A DNA stretch of 64,000 bases, taken from NCBI GenBank assembly GCA_028673005.1, contig CM054120.1, positions 54,868,057-54,932,056 on the forward strand, written 5' to 3'. A program made the translations under genes and the position numbers. This document shows, piece by piece, positions 1 through 11,021 of the stretch; within the stretch, counting starts at the first letter, position 1; each line of letters begins with the position of its first letter. The notes under the pieces were generated by a model, which was not told the DNA's origin, made no database searches, and was given only the letters and a program-made list of their open reading frames with translations. The stretch comes from Tanypteryx hageni (taxonomy: Eukaryota; Arthropoda; Insecta; Odonata; Petaluridae).

Positions 1-11
1 GATATTGTTCT

Positions 12-82
12 GCTACGATAGTTCAAGGGTAGAATATCCTACCGGCAAGTGGAAGACCCGGGTTCGATTCCCGGTCATAGCA
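12..82 (+). tRNA. tRNA-Gly-like element, anticodon position GGC
   Basis: Acceptor GCTACGA/TCATAGC pairs at 6 of 7 positions (C5 x A68). T-stem CCGGG/CCCGG is perfect and the T-loop is TTCGATT. The anticodon stem is weak (TCCTA against GTGGA pairs 3 of 5), and the loop is CCGGCAA with C in place of U33. Five T follow at 86-90. Repeated nearly identically at 7,242. Confidence 0.65.
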
Positions 83-139
83 TACTTTTTCTCCTTTCAA
101 AATTATTCCCACATTTACAGCTTGTGCCTGTCTGCATAG

Positions 140-151
140 GATCTTCGGATC
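140..151 (+). other. GATC-TTCG-GATC mini-hairpin in the linker (exemplar)
   Basis: Four-base stem closed by TTCG, a very stable RNA tetraloop. It is present in most linkers as GGATCTTCGGATC. In other linkers (GATCTTTGGATC, GATTTTTGGATC) the loop or stem is changed. Confidence 0.45.
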
Positions 152-623
152 ATATTATTTCATCAATTTCTTGTTTGGCAATCTTACCATTTGAGAGGGA
201 GGAATTTCCTTCGATGTATTTTTAGAAGACAACTATTGGGGACGTTTGATACTAGCTTGGCTAGTTCCGTTCCGAACAAGGAAACATCCGCGTTCAGAAA
301 AGAGAGAAAGTGTTCTGCAACGTTAGAACCGGGATAGAATATCCTACCGGCAAGTGGAAGACTCGGGTTCGATTCCCGGTCATAGCATACTTTTTTCTCG
401 TTTCAAAATTATTCCCAATTTTACAGATTATGCCTGTCTGCTTAGGATTTTTGTGCCATATTAATCCATCAATTTCTTATTTGGCAGTCTCACGATTTGA
501 GAGGGAGGAGTTTCTTTCAATGTATCTCTTAGAGGACATCTGTTTGGTCAGTTTGATACTAGCTTGGCTAGCTCCGTCCCAACCAAGGAAACACCTTGGT
601 TCAGAAACCAGAGAAAGTGTTCT

Positions 624-694
624 TTTACGATAGTTAAGGGGTATTGTATCTGCCCAGCATGTGGATGACTCGGGTTCGATTCCCGGTCATAGCA
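624..694 (+). tRNA. tRNA-like element, anticodon position AGC
   Basis: T1-type copy (TTTACGA), so the first acceptor pair is lost. Anticodon stem TCTGC/GTGGA with loop CCAGCAT puts AGC at 34-36, but position 33 is C and there is no G3:U70 pair, the main alanine identity element. Six T follow. Confidence 0.5.
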
Positions 695-1543
695 GACTTT
701 TTTCTCATTTCTAAATTATTCCCACATTTATAGCTTATGCCTGTCTCCGTAGGATCTTTGGATCATATTATTCCATCAATTTCTTGTTTGGCAATATCAC
801 CATTTGAGAGGGAGGAGTTTCTTTCGATGTATTACTTAGAGGACATCAGTTAGGGCAGTTTGATACTTGCTTGGCTAGTTTCGTTCCGAACATGGAAACA
901 TCCGTGTTCAGAAACGAGAGTAAGTGTTCTGTTACGATAGTTCAGGGGTCGAATATCCGCCCGGCAAGTGGAAGATATAGCTTCGATTCCCGGTTTTTAG
1001 TAGACTTTTTTCTCGTTTCAAAATTCTTTCCAATTTTACAGATTATGCCTGTCTGCATAGGATTTTTGGGTCATATTAATCCATCAATTTCTTATTTGGT
1101 AATCTCACCATTTGAGAGGGAAGAGTTTCTTTCAATGTATCTCTTAGAGGACATCTGTTGGGGCAGCTTGATAATAGCTTGGCTAGTTCCGTCCCAACCA
1201 AGGAAACACCTTGGTTCAGAAACCAGAGAAAGTGTTTTTCTACGATAGTTAAGGGGTAAAATATCTGCTCAGCATGTGGATGACTCGGGTTCGATTCCCG
1301 GTAATAACAGACTTTTTTCTCGTTTCAAAATTATACCCACATTTACAGCTTATGCCTGTCTGCGTAGGAACTTCGGATCATATTATTCCATCATTTTCTT
1401 GTTTGGCAATCTCACCATTTGAGAGGTAGTAGATTCTTTCGATGAATCTCTTAGGGGACAATTGTTGGGGACGTTTGATACAAGCTTGGCTAGATTCGTC
1501 CCAAACAAGTACATCCGTGTTTAGATACGTGAGAATGTGTTCT

Positions 1544-1614
1544 GCTACGATAGTTCAGGGTTAGAATATCCGCCCGACAAGTGGAAGACACGGGTTCGAT
1601 TCCCGGTCACAGCA
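1544..1614 (+). tRNA. tRNA-like element, anticodon position GAC
   Basis: Acceptor GCTACGA/TCACAGC pairs at 5 of 7. D-arm and anticodon stem (TCCGC/GTGGA) pair well. Loop CCGACAA gives GAC. The T-stem has one mismatch (ACGGG/CCCGG). Family members at 8773, 9999, 15620, 21616, 24679 and 31727 share this loop. Confidence 0.6.
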
Positions 1615-1849
1615 GATTTTTTCTCGTTTCAAAATAATTACCTCCTATACAGATTATGCCTGTCTGCATAAGATCTTCGGATCATATTATTCCATCAATT
1701 TCTTGTTTGGCAATCTCACCATTTGAGATGTAGGAGTTTCTTTCGATGTATCTCTAAGAGGACATCTGTTGGGGCAGTTTGATAATAGCTTGGCTAGTTC
1801 CTTCCCAACTATGGAAACAACCGGGTTCAGAAACCAGAGAAAGTGTTTT

Positions 1850-1920
1850 TCTACGATAGTTTAGAGGAATAATATCTGCCCAGCGTGTGGAAGACTCGGG
1901 TTCGATTCCCGGTCATAGCA
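1850..1920 (+). tRNA. tRNA-like element, anticodon position AGC (loop CCAGCGT)
   Basis: Begins TCTACGA, so position 1 cannot pair with C72. Anticodon stem TCTGC/GTGGA, T-loop TTCGATT and B box are intact. The D-stem is weakened (GTTT/TAAT). Confidence 0.5.
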
Positions 1921-2155
1921 GACTTTTTCTCGTTTCTAAATTATTCCCACCTTTACAGCTTACGCCTGTCTGCATAACATCTTCGGATCATATTATTCCA
2001 TCAATTTCTTGTTTGGCAATATCACCATTTGAGAGGGAGGAGTTTCATTCGATGCATCACTTAGAGGACATCAGTTAGGGCAGTTTCATACTATCTTGGC
2101 AAGTTCCGTCCCAACCAAGGAAACATCCGTGTTTAGAAACGAGAGAAAGATTTCT

Positions 2156-2226
2156 GCTACGATAGTTCAGGGGTAGAAAATCCTCCCGGCAAATGAAACA
2201 CCCGGGTTCGATTCCCGGGCATAGCA
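2156..2226 (+). tRNA. tRNA-like element with broken anticodon stem
   Basis: Acceptor, D-arm and T-arm are good, with GCATAGC as the 3' strand. TCCTC faces ATGAA, so the anticodon stem pairs at only 2 of 5 positions. Loop CCGGCAA. A Pol III-type promoter is retained although a normal anticodon arm is lost. Confidence 0.5.
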
Positions 2227-2462
2227 CACTTTTTTCTCGATTCAAAATTATTCCCAAATTTACAGCTTATGGCTGTCTGCCTAGGATCTTCGGATCATAT
2301 TATTCAATCAATGTCTTTTTCGGCAATCTCACCATTTGAGGGAGAGGAGTTTCTTTCGATATATCTCTTAGAGAACATCAGTTAGGGCAGTTTCATACTA
2401 GCTTGGCAAGTACCGTCCCAACCAAGGAAACACCCGTGTTTAGAAACGAGAGAAAGTGTTCT

Positions 2463-2533
2463 GCTGCGATAGTTCAGTGGTAGAATATCTTCCCGGGATA
2501 TAAATGACCCGGGTTTGATTCACGGGCATAGGA
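2463..2533 (+). tRNA. tRNA-like element with Gly-type D-loop, anticodon position GGG
   Basis: D-loop is AGTGGTA, the form I recall for cytosolic tRNA-Gly, between GTTC and GAAT. Loop CCGGGAT; anticodon stem broken; T-loop is TTTGATT and the T-stem has a mismatch (CACGG). Related copies are at 6111, 12420 and 18654. Confidence 0.45.
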
Positions 2534-3072
2534 CACATTTTTCTCGTTTCAAAATTATTCCCAATTTTACAGCGTATGCCTGTCTGCATAGGATTTTTGG
2601 ATCATATTAATCCATCAATTTCTTATTTGGTAATCTCTCCATTTGAGAGGGAGGAGTTTCTTTTGATGTATATCTTAGAGGACATCTGTAGGGGCAGTTT
2701 GATACTAGCTTGGCTAGTTCCGTTTAACCAAGGAAACATCCGTGTTGAGAAAAGAGAGAAAGTGTTCTCCTACGATATTTCACAAGTATAATATCCGTCA
2801 GGCAAGTGGAAGACCCGGGTTCGATTCCCGGTCATAGCATACTTTTTCTCATTTCAAAATTATTCCCACCTTTATATCTTATACCTGTCTGCATAGGAAC
2901 TTCGGATCATATTATTCCATCATTTTCTTGTTTGGCAATCTCACCATTTGAGAGGTAGTAGTTTCTTTCGATGAAACTCTTAGGGGACAATTGTTGTGGA
3001 AGTTTGATACAAGCTTGGCTAGATTCGTCCCAAACAAGTACATCCGTGTTCAGATACGTGAGAATGTGTTTT

Positions 3073-3143
3073 GCTACGATAGTTAAGGGGTATAATATCC
3101 GCACGACAAGTGGAAGACCCGGGTTCGATTCCCGGTCACAGCA
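3073..3143 (+). tRNA. tRNA-like element, loop ACGACAA
   Basis: T-arm perfect, anticodon stem TCCGC/GTGGA intact, anticodon position GAC. Acceptor 5 of 7 (TCACAGC). D-stem degraded (GTTA/TAAT). Relatives at 13030 and 19264. Confidence 0.5.
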
Positions 3144-4294
3144 GACTTTTTTCTCGTTTCAAAATAATTGCCACCTATACAGATTATGCTTGTCTGCATA
3201 GGATTTTTGGATCACATTAATCCATCAATTTCTTGTTTTGCAATCTCACCATTCGAGAGGGAGGATTTTCTTTCGGTGAATCTATTAGAAGACATCTGTT
3301 GGGGCAGATTGATACTAGTTTAGCTAGTTCCGTCCCAACCAAGGAAACATCCGTGTTGATAAACGACAGGAAGTTTTCTGCTGGGATAGTTCAGGCGAAG
3401 AATATCCGCCGGCAATTGGAAGACCCGGGTTCGTTTCACGGTCATAGCATACTTTTCTCCTTTCAAAATTATTCCCACCTTTACAGCTTATGCCTGTCTG
3501 CATAGGATCTTCGGATCATATTATTCCATCAATTTCTTGTTTGGCAATTTCACCATTTGAGATGGAGGAATTTCCTTCGATGTATTTCTTAGAAGACAAC
3601 TATTGGGGACGTTTGATACTAGCTTGGATAGTTCCGTCCCAACCAAGGGAACATCCGCGTTCAGAAACGAGAGAAAGTGTTTTTCTACGTTAGAACAGGG
3701 ATAGAATATCCTACCGGCAAGTGGAAGACCCGGGTTCAATTCCCGATCATAGCAGAATTTTCTCGTTTCAACATTATTCCCAACTTTACAGCTTCTGCCT
3801 GTCTGCATAGGATCTTCGGATCATATTATTACATCAATTTTTGGCTTGGCAATCTCACCATTTGTGAGGGTGGATTTTCTTTCGGTGTCTATCATAGAAG
3901 ACATCTGTTGGGCAGTTTGATACTAGCTTGGCTAGTTCCGTTCCGAACAAGGAAACATCCGTGTTCAGAAACGAGAGTAAGTGTTCTGTTACGATTGTTC
4001 AGGGGTAGAATATCCGCCCGGCAAGTGGAAGATCTAGCTTCGATTCCCGGTCATAGTAGACTTTTTTCTCGTTTCAAAATTATTCCCACATTTACAGCTT
4101 ATGCCTGTCTGCGTAGGATCTTTAAGTCATATTATTCCATCAATTTCTTGCATGGCAATATCACCATTTGAGAGGGAGGTGTTTCTTTCGATGCATCACT
4201 TAGAGGACATCAGTTAGGGCAGTTTCATACTAGCTTGGCAAGTACCATCCCAACCAAGGAAACATCCGTGTTTAGAAACGAGAGAATGTGTTCA

Positions 4295-4365
4295 GCTACG
4301 ATAGTTCAGGGGTAGAATATCCTACCGGCATTTGGAAGACCCGGGTTCGATTCCCGGTCATAGCA
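4295..4365 (+). tRNA. tRNA-like element, anticodon position GGC, with complementary flanks
   Basis: Acceptor 6 of 7, D-stem and T-stem fully paired, loop CCGGCAT. Nine bases upstream (GAAACGAGA, 4,275-4,283) are the exact reverse complement of TCTCGTTTC at 4,374-4,382, so the cloverleaf would be carried on an extended stem. Confidence 0.65.
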
Positions 4366-5320
4366 TACTTTTTTCTCGTTTCAAAATTATTCCCAATTTT
4401 ACAGATTATGCCTGTCTGCTTAGGATTTTTGTGACATATTAATCCAGCAATTTCTTATTTGGCAGTCTCACGATTTGAGAGGGAGGAGTTTCTTTCAATG
4501 TATCTCTTAGAGGACATCTGTTTGGTCAGTTTGATACTAGCTTGGCTAGCTCCGTCCCAACCAAGGAAACACCTTGGTTCAGAAACCAGAGAAAGTGTTC
4601 TTTTACGATAGTTAAGGGGTATTGTATCTGCCCAGCTTGTGGATGACTCGGGTTCGATTCCCGGTCATAGCAGACTTTTTTCTCGTTTCTAAATTATTCC
4701 CACATTTATAGCTTATGCCTGTCTCCGTAGGATCTTTGGATCATATTATTCCATCAATTTCTTGTTTGGCAATATCACCATTTGAGAGGGAGGAGTTTCT
4801 TTCGATGCATTACTTAGAGGACATCAGTTAGGGCAGTTTGATACTTACTTGGCTAGTTTCGTTCCGAACAAGGAAACATCCGTGTTCAGAAACGAGAGTA
4901 AGTGTTCTGTTACGATAGTTCAGGGGTAGAATATCCGCCCGGCAAGTGGAAGATATAGCTTCGATTCCCGGTATTAGTAGACTTTTTTCTCGTTTCAAAA
5001 TTATTCCCAAATTTACAGCTTATGCCTGTCTGCGTAGGATCTTTGGATCATATTATTCCATCAATTTCTTGTTTGGCAATCTCACCATTTGGGATGTAGG
5101 AGTTTCTTTCGATGTATCTCTAAGAGGACATCTGTTGGGGCAGTTTGATACTAGCTTGGCTAGTTCCTTCCCAACTATGGAAACAACCGGGTTCATAAAC
5201 CAGAGAAAGTGTTTTTCTACGATAGTTTAGAGGTCTAATATCTGCCCAGCGTGTGGAAGACCCGCGTTCGATTCCCGGTCATATCAGACTTTTATCTCGT
5301 ATCAAAATTATTCCCACCTT

Positions 5321-5693
5321 TGATGGAATAATATGATCCAAAGATCCTACGCAGACAGGCATAAGTTGTAAATGTGGGAATAATTTTGAAACGAGAAAAA
5401 AGTCTACTATGACCGGGAAACGAAGCTAGATCTTCCACTTGCCGGGCGGATATTCTACCCCTGAACTATCGTAACAGAACACTTACTCTCGTTTCTGAAC
5501 ACGGATGTTTCCTTGTTCGGAACGAAACTAGCCAAGCAAGTATCAAACTGGCCTAACTGATGTCCTCTAAGTAATGCATCGAAAGAAACTCCTCCCTCTC
5601 AAATGGTGATATTGCCAAACAAGAAATTGATGGAATAATATGATCCAAAGATCCTACGGAGACAGGCATAAGCTATAAATGTGGGAATAATTT
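5321..5693 (-). repeat. Inverted block 1: one tRNA-like unit on the minus strand
   Basis: Array polarity flips. The left junction falls after ATTCCCACCTT, where the sequence continues as the reverse complement of a linker (TGATGGAATAATATG). The right junction is at GGGAATAATTT followed by CTTTCGATGCATC, with a few bases of shared T-rich sequence. Only one tRNA-like domain lies inside (minus strand, 5,405-5,475), of the subfamily with a broken T-stem. The same two junctions recur near 11,022/12,002 and 16,645/18,206. Confidence 0.85.
5405..5475 (-). pseudogene. Degenerate tRNA-like element, minus strand
   Basis: Acceptor starts GTTACGA. The T-stem 5' strand has become CTAGC, which cannot pair with the 3' strand; the loop GCCGGGCGG region on the + strand corresponds to CCGGCAA. 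Representative of a broken-T-stem subfamily on the + strand at 931, 3988, 4909, 8161, 9386, 15008, 21004, 24067, 25598, 26209, 28044, 31114, 32949, 34784, 37855 and 39384. Confidence 0.55.
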
Positions 5694-6696
5694 CTTTCGA
5701 TGCATCACTTAGAGGACATCAGATAGGGCAGTTTCATACTAGCTTGGCAAGTACCGCCCCAACCAAGGAAACATCCGTGTTTAGAAACGAGAGAAAGATT
5801 TCTGCTACGATAGTTCAGGGGTAGAAAATCCTCCCGGCAAATGAAACATCCGGGTTCGATTCCCGGGCATAGCACACTTTTTTCTCGATTCAAAATTATT
5901 CCCAAATTTACAGCTTATGGCTGTCTACCTAGGATCTTCGGATCATATTATTCAATCAATGTCTTTTTCGGCAATCTCACCATTTGTGGGAGAGGAGTTT
6001 CTTTCGATGTATCTCTTAGAGAACATCAGTTAGGGCAGTTTCATACTAGCTTGGCAAGTACCGTCCCAACCAAGGAAACATCCGTGTTTAGAAACGAGAG
6101 AAAGTGTTCTGCTGCGATAGTTCAGTGGTAGAATATCTTCCCGGGATATGAATGACCCGGGTTTAATTCACGGGCATATGACATATTTTTCTCGTTTTAA
6201 AATTATTCCCAATTTTACAGCTTATGCCTGTCTGCATAGGATTTTTGGATCATATTAATCCATCAATTTCTTATTTGGTAATCTCTCCATTTGAGAGGGA
6301 GGAGTTTCTTTTGATGTATATCTTAGAGGACATCTGTAGGGGCAGTTTGATACTAGCTTGGCTAGTTCCGTTCAACCAAGGAAACATCCGTGTTGAGAAA
6401 AGAGAGAAAGTGTACTGCTGCGATAGTTCAGGCGAAGAATATCCGCCGGCAATTGGAAGACCCGGGTTCGATTCCAGATAATAGCAGATTTTTACTCTTT
6501 TCAAAATTATTCCCACCTTTACAGCTTATGCCTGTCTGCATAGGATCTTCGGCTCATATTATTCCATCAATTTCTTATTATACACTCTTTCGTTGTATCT
6601 CTTAGAGGACTTCTGTTGGGGCATTTTGATACTAGCTTGACTATTCCTGTTCCGAACAAGGAAACATACGTGTTCAGAAACGACAGAAAGTGTTCT

Positions 6697-6767
6697 GCTA
6701 CGATAGATCAGGGGTAGAATATCCGCCCGGCAATTAGAAGACCAGGGTTCGATTCCCGGTCATAACA
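6697..6767 (+). tRNA. tRNA-like element, anticodon position GGC
   Basis: D-stem changed to GATC/GAAT, anticodon stem TCCGC against TTAGA weakened, T-stem with one mismatch (CAGGG). Acceptor 3' strand TCATAAC. Terminator T6 follows. Confidence 0.5.
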
Positions 6768-7003
6768 GACTTTTTTCTCGTTTCAAAATTTTTGCCACCT
6801 TTACAGCTTACGCCTGCTTGCATAAGATCTTTGGATCATATTATTCCATCAAATTCTTATTATACAATCTCACCATTTGAGAGGGAGGAGTTTCTTTCGT
6901 TGTATCTCTTAGAGGACTTCTGTTGGGGCATTTTGATACTAGCTTGGCTAGTTCTGTTCCGAACAAGGAAACATCCGTGTTCAGAAACGAGAGAAAGTGT
7001 TCT

Positions 7004-7074
7004 GCTACGATAGATCAGGGGTAGAATATCCGCCCGGCAATTAGAAGACCCGGGTTCGATTCCTGGTCATAACA
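7004..7074 (+). tRNA. tRNA-like element, anticodon position GGC
   Basis: Same subtype as the copy at 6697, with the T-stem mismatch on the other strand (CCTGG). It is followed by a short linker lacking the 73-bp module, so the next domain starts only 238 bp later. Confidence 0.5.
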
Positions 7075-7241
7075 GACTTTTATCTCGTTTCAAAATTTTT
7101 GCGACCTTTACAAAGAGGGAGGAGTTTCTTTCGAGGTATCTCTTAGAGAACATCTATTGGGGATGTTTGATACTAGCGTGGCTATCTATATCCGTCCCAA
7201 CCAAGGAAACATCCGTGTTCAGAAACGAGAGATATTGTTCT

Positions 7242-7312
7242 GCTACGATAGTTCAAGGGTAGAATATCCTACCGGCAAGTGGAAGACCCGGGTTCGATTC
7301 CCGGTCATAGCA
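7242..7312 (+). tRNA. tRNA-Gly-like element, anticodon position GGC
   Basis: Matches the domain at 12-82 base for base as far as I can read. It marks the start of the second 7.2-kb higher-order copy. Confidence 0.65.
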
Positions 7313-10305
7313 TACTTTTTCTCCTTTCAAAATTATTCCCACATTTACAGCTTGTGCCTGTCTGCATAGGATCTTCGGATCATATTATTTCATCAATTTC
7401 TTGTTTGGCAATCTTACCATTTGAGAGGGAGGAATTTCCTTCGATGTATTTTTAGAAGACAACTATTAGGGACGTTTGATACTAGCTTGGCTAGTTCCGT
7501 TCCGAACAAGGAAACATCCGCGTTCAGAAACGAGAGAAAGTGTTCTGCAACGTTAGAACCGGGATAGAATATCCTACCGGCAAGTGGAAGACTCGGGTTC
7601 GATTCCCGGTCATAGCATACTTTTTTCTCGTTTCAAAATTATTCCCAATTTTACAGATTATGCCTGTCTGCTTAGGATTTTTGTGCCATATTAATCCATC
7701 AATTTCTTATTTGGCAGTCTCACGATTTGAGAGGGAGGAGTTTCTTTCAATGTATCTCTTAGAGGACATCTGTTTGGTCAGTTTGATACTAGCTTGGCTA
7801 GCTCCGTCCCAACCAAGGAAACACCTTGGTTCAGAAACCAGAGAAAGTGTTCTTTTACGATAGTTAAGGGGTATTGTATCTGCCCAGCATGTGGATGACT
7901 CGGGTTCGATTCCCGGTCATAGCAGACTTTTTTCTCATTTCTAAATTATTCCCACATTTATAGCTTATGCCTGTCTCCGTAGGATCTTTGGATCATATTA
8001 TTCCATCAATTTCTTGTTTGGCAATATCACCATTTGAGAGGGAGGAGTTTCTTTCGATGCATTACTTAGAGGACATCAGTTAGGGCAGTTTGATACTTGC
8101 TTGGCTAGTTTCGTTCCGAACAAGGAAACATACGTGTTCAGAAACGAGAGTAAGTGTTCTGTTACGATAGTTCAGGGGTAGAATATCCGCCCGGCAAGTG
8201 GAAGATATAGCTTCGATTCCCGGTATTAGTAGACTTTTTTCTCGTTTCAAAATTATTTCCAATTTTACAGATTATGCCTGTCTGCATAGGATTTTTGGGT
8301 CATATTAATCCATCAATTTCTTATTTGGTAATCTCACCATTTGAGAGGGAAGAGTTTCTTTCAATGTATCTCTTAGAGGACATCTGTTGGGGCAGCTTGA
8401 TAATAGCTTGGCTAGTTCCGTCCCAACCAAGGAAACACCTTGGTTCAGAAACCAGAGAAAGTGTTTTTCTACGATAGTTAAGGGGTAAAATATCTGCTCA
8501 GCATGTGGAAGACTCGGGTTCGATTCCCGGTAATAACAGACTTTTTTCTCGTTTCAAAATTATACCCACATTTACAGCTTATGCCTGTCTGCGTAGGAAC
8601 TTCGGATCATATTATTCCATCATTTTCTTGTTTGGCAATCTCACCATTTGAGAGGTAGTAGATTCTTTCGATGAATCTCTTAGGGGACAATTGTTGGGGA
8701 CGTTTGATACAAGCTTGGCTAGATTCGTCCCAAACAAGTACATCCGTGTTTAGATACGTGAGAATGTGTTCTGCTACGATAGTTCAGGGTTAGAATATCC
8801 GCCCGACAAGTGGAAGACACGGGTTCGATTCCCGGTCACAGCAGATTTTTTCTCGTTTCAAAATAATTACCTCCTATACAGATTATGCCTGTCTGCATAA
8901 GATCTTCGGATCATATTATTCCATCAATTTCTTGTTTGGCAATCTCACCATTTGAGATGTAGGAGTTTCTTTCGATGTATCTCTTAGAGGACATCTGTTG
9001 GGGCAGTTTGATAATAGCTTGGCTAGTTCCTTCCCAACTATGGAAACAACCGGGTTCAGAAACCAGAGAAAGTGTTTTTCTACGATAGTTTAGAGGTATA
9101 ATATCTGCCCAGCGTGTGGAAGACCCGGGTTCGATTCCCTGTCATAGCAGACTTTTATCTCTTTTCAAAATTATTCCCACCTTTACAGCTTACGCCTGTT
9201 TGCATAATACCTTCGGATCATATTATTCCATCAATTTCTTGTTTGGCAATATCACCATTTGTGAGGGAGGAGTTTCTTTCGATGCATTACTTAGAGGACA
9301 TCAGTTAGGGCAGTTTGATACTTGCTTGGCTAGTTTCGTTCCGAACAAGGAAATATCCGTGTTCAGAAACGAGAGTAAGTGTTCTGTTACGATAGTTCAG
9401 GGGTAGAATATCCGTCCGGCAAGTGGAAGATATAGCTTCGATTCCCGGTATTAGTAGACTTTTTTCTCTTTTCAAAATTATTTCCAATTTTACAGATTAT
9501 GCCTGTCTGCATAGGATTTTTGGGTCATATTAATCCATCAATTTCTTATATGGTAATCTCACCATTTGAGAGGGAAGAGTTTCTTTCAATGTATCTCTTA
9601 GAGGACATCTGTTGGGGCAGCTTGATAATAGCTTGGCTAGTTCCGTCCCAACCAAGGAAACACCTTGGTTCAGAAACCAGAGAAAGTGTTTTTCTATGAT
9701 AGTTAAGGGGTATAATATCTGCTCAGCATGTGGATGACTCGGGTTCGATTCCCGGTAATAACAGACTTTTTTCTCGTTTCAAAATTATACCCACATTTAC
9801 AGCTTATGCCTGTCTGCGTAGGAACTTCGGATCATATTATTCCATCATTTTCTTGTTTGGCAATCTCACCATTTGAGAGGTAGTAGATTCTTTCGATGAA
9901 TCTCTTAGGGGACAATTGTTGGGGACGTTTGTATACAAGCTTGGCTAGATTCGTCCCAAACAAGTACATCCGTGTTTAGATACGTGAGAATGTGTTCTGC
10001 TACGATAGTTCAGGGTTAGAATATCCGCCCGACAAGTGGAAGACACGGGTTCGATTCCCGGTCACAGCAGACTTTTTTCTCGTTTCAAAATAATTACCTC
10101 CTATACAGATTATGCCTGTCTGCATAAGATCTTCGGATCATATTATTCCATCAATTTCTTGTTTGGCAATCTCACCATTTGAGATGTAGGAGTTTCTTTC
10201 GATGTATCTCTAAGAGGACATCTGTTGGGGCAGTTTGATACTAGCTTGGCTAGTTCCTTCCCAACTATGGAAACAACCGGTTTCAGAAACAAGAGAAAGT
10301 GTTTT

Positions 10306-10376
10306 TCTACGATAGTTTACAGGTATAATATCTGCCCAGCGTGTGGAAGACCCGGGTTCGATTCCCGGTCATAGCA
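10306..10376 (+). tRNA. tRNA-like element, anticodon position AGC
   Basis: T1 type; loop CCAGCGT, anticodon stem 5 of 5 with one G-U, T-arm perfect, acceptor 3' strand TCATAGC intact. The D-arm reads GTTT-ACAGGTA-TAAT. Confidence 0.55.
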
Positions 10377-11021
10377 GACTTTTATCTCTTTTCAAAATTA
10401 TTCCCACCTTTACAGCTTACGCCTGTCTGCATAAGATCTTCGGATCATATTATTCCATCAATTTCTTCTTTTGCAATCTCACTATTCGAGAGGGAGGATT
10501 TTCTTTCGGTGAATCTATTAGAAGACATCTGTTGGGGCAGTTTGATACTAGTTTAGCTAGTTCCGTCCCAACCAAGGAAACATCCGTGTTGATAAACGAC
10601 AGGAAGTTTTCTGCTGGGATAGTTCAGGCGAAGAATATCCGCCGGCAATTGGAAGACCCGGGTTCGTTTCACGGTCATAGCATACTTTTCTCCTTTCAAA
10701 ATTATTCCCACCTTTACAGCTTATGCCTGTCTGCATAGGATCTTCGGATCATATTATTCCATCAAATTCTTATTTGGTAATCTCACCATTTGAGAGGGAG
10801 GAGTTTCTTTCAATGTATCTCTTAGAGGACATCTGTTGGGGACGTTTGATACTAACTTGGATAGTTCCGTCCAAACCAAGGAAACATCCGCGTTCAGGAA
10901 CGAGAGAAAGTGTTTTTCTACGTTAGAACAGGGATAGAATATCCTACCGGCAAGTGGAAGACCCGGGTTCGATTCCCGGTCATATCAGACTTTTATCTCG
11001 TTTCAAAATTATTCCCACCTT

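Larger units (their letters stand above)
1..5320 (+). repeat. Tandem array block A1: 18 tRNA-like units of ~306 bp
   Basis: Head-to-tail units, each a 71-nt tRNA-like domain, a T run, and about 235 bp of conserved linker. First bases of the tRNA-like domains are at 12, 317, 624, 931, 1239, 1544, 1850, 2156, 2463, 2769, 3073, 3380, 3684, 3988, 4295, 4602, 4909 and 5216. Several subfamilies alternate: G1-containing copies with loop CCGGCAA, T1 copies with loop CCAGCGT or CCAGCAT, copies with loop CCGACAA, and copies at 931, 3988 and 4909 whose 5' T-stem is destroyed (ATAGC or CTAGC instead of CCGGG). The block begins mid-unit at the window edge. Sequence from 1 recurs at 7,231 and 14,383, so it is the start of a higher-order repeat. 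I see no protein-coding gene here. Confidence 0.93.
5694..11021 (+). repeat. Tandem array block A2: 18 tRNA-like units
   Basis: Domain starts at 5804, 6111, 6417, 6697, 7004, 7242, 7547, 7854, 8161, 8468, 8773, 9079, 9386, 9693, 9999, 10306, 10613 and 10917. The unit at 6417 is a hybrid of two neighbouring types seen intact at 12726 and 13336, so a deletion joined them. The unit before 7242 is short (238 bp) because the linker lacks a 73-bp module. Sequence from 7,231 repeats that from position 1 nearly exactly for several units. Confidence 0.93.

Noticed and set aside
624..694. Calling AGC copies functional tRNA-Ala
   Set aside because: No G3:U70, position 33 is C, the first acceptor pair is broken and the body is glycine-like.
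5540..5600. Hammerhead-ribozyme-like words on the array (CTGATG followed by CGAAAG)
   Set aside because: The core would need CTGATGA and GAAA with three helices. Here the core base after CTGATG is T, most units read CAGATG, and no cleavage-site helix is evident.
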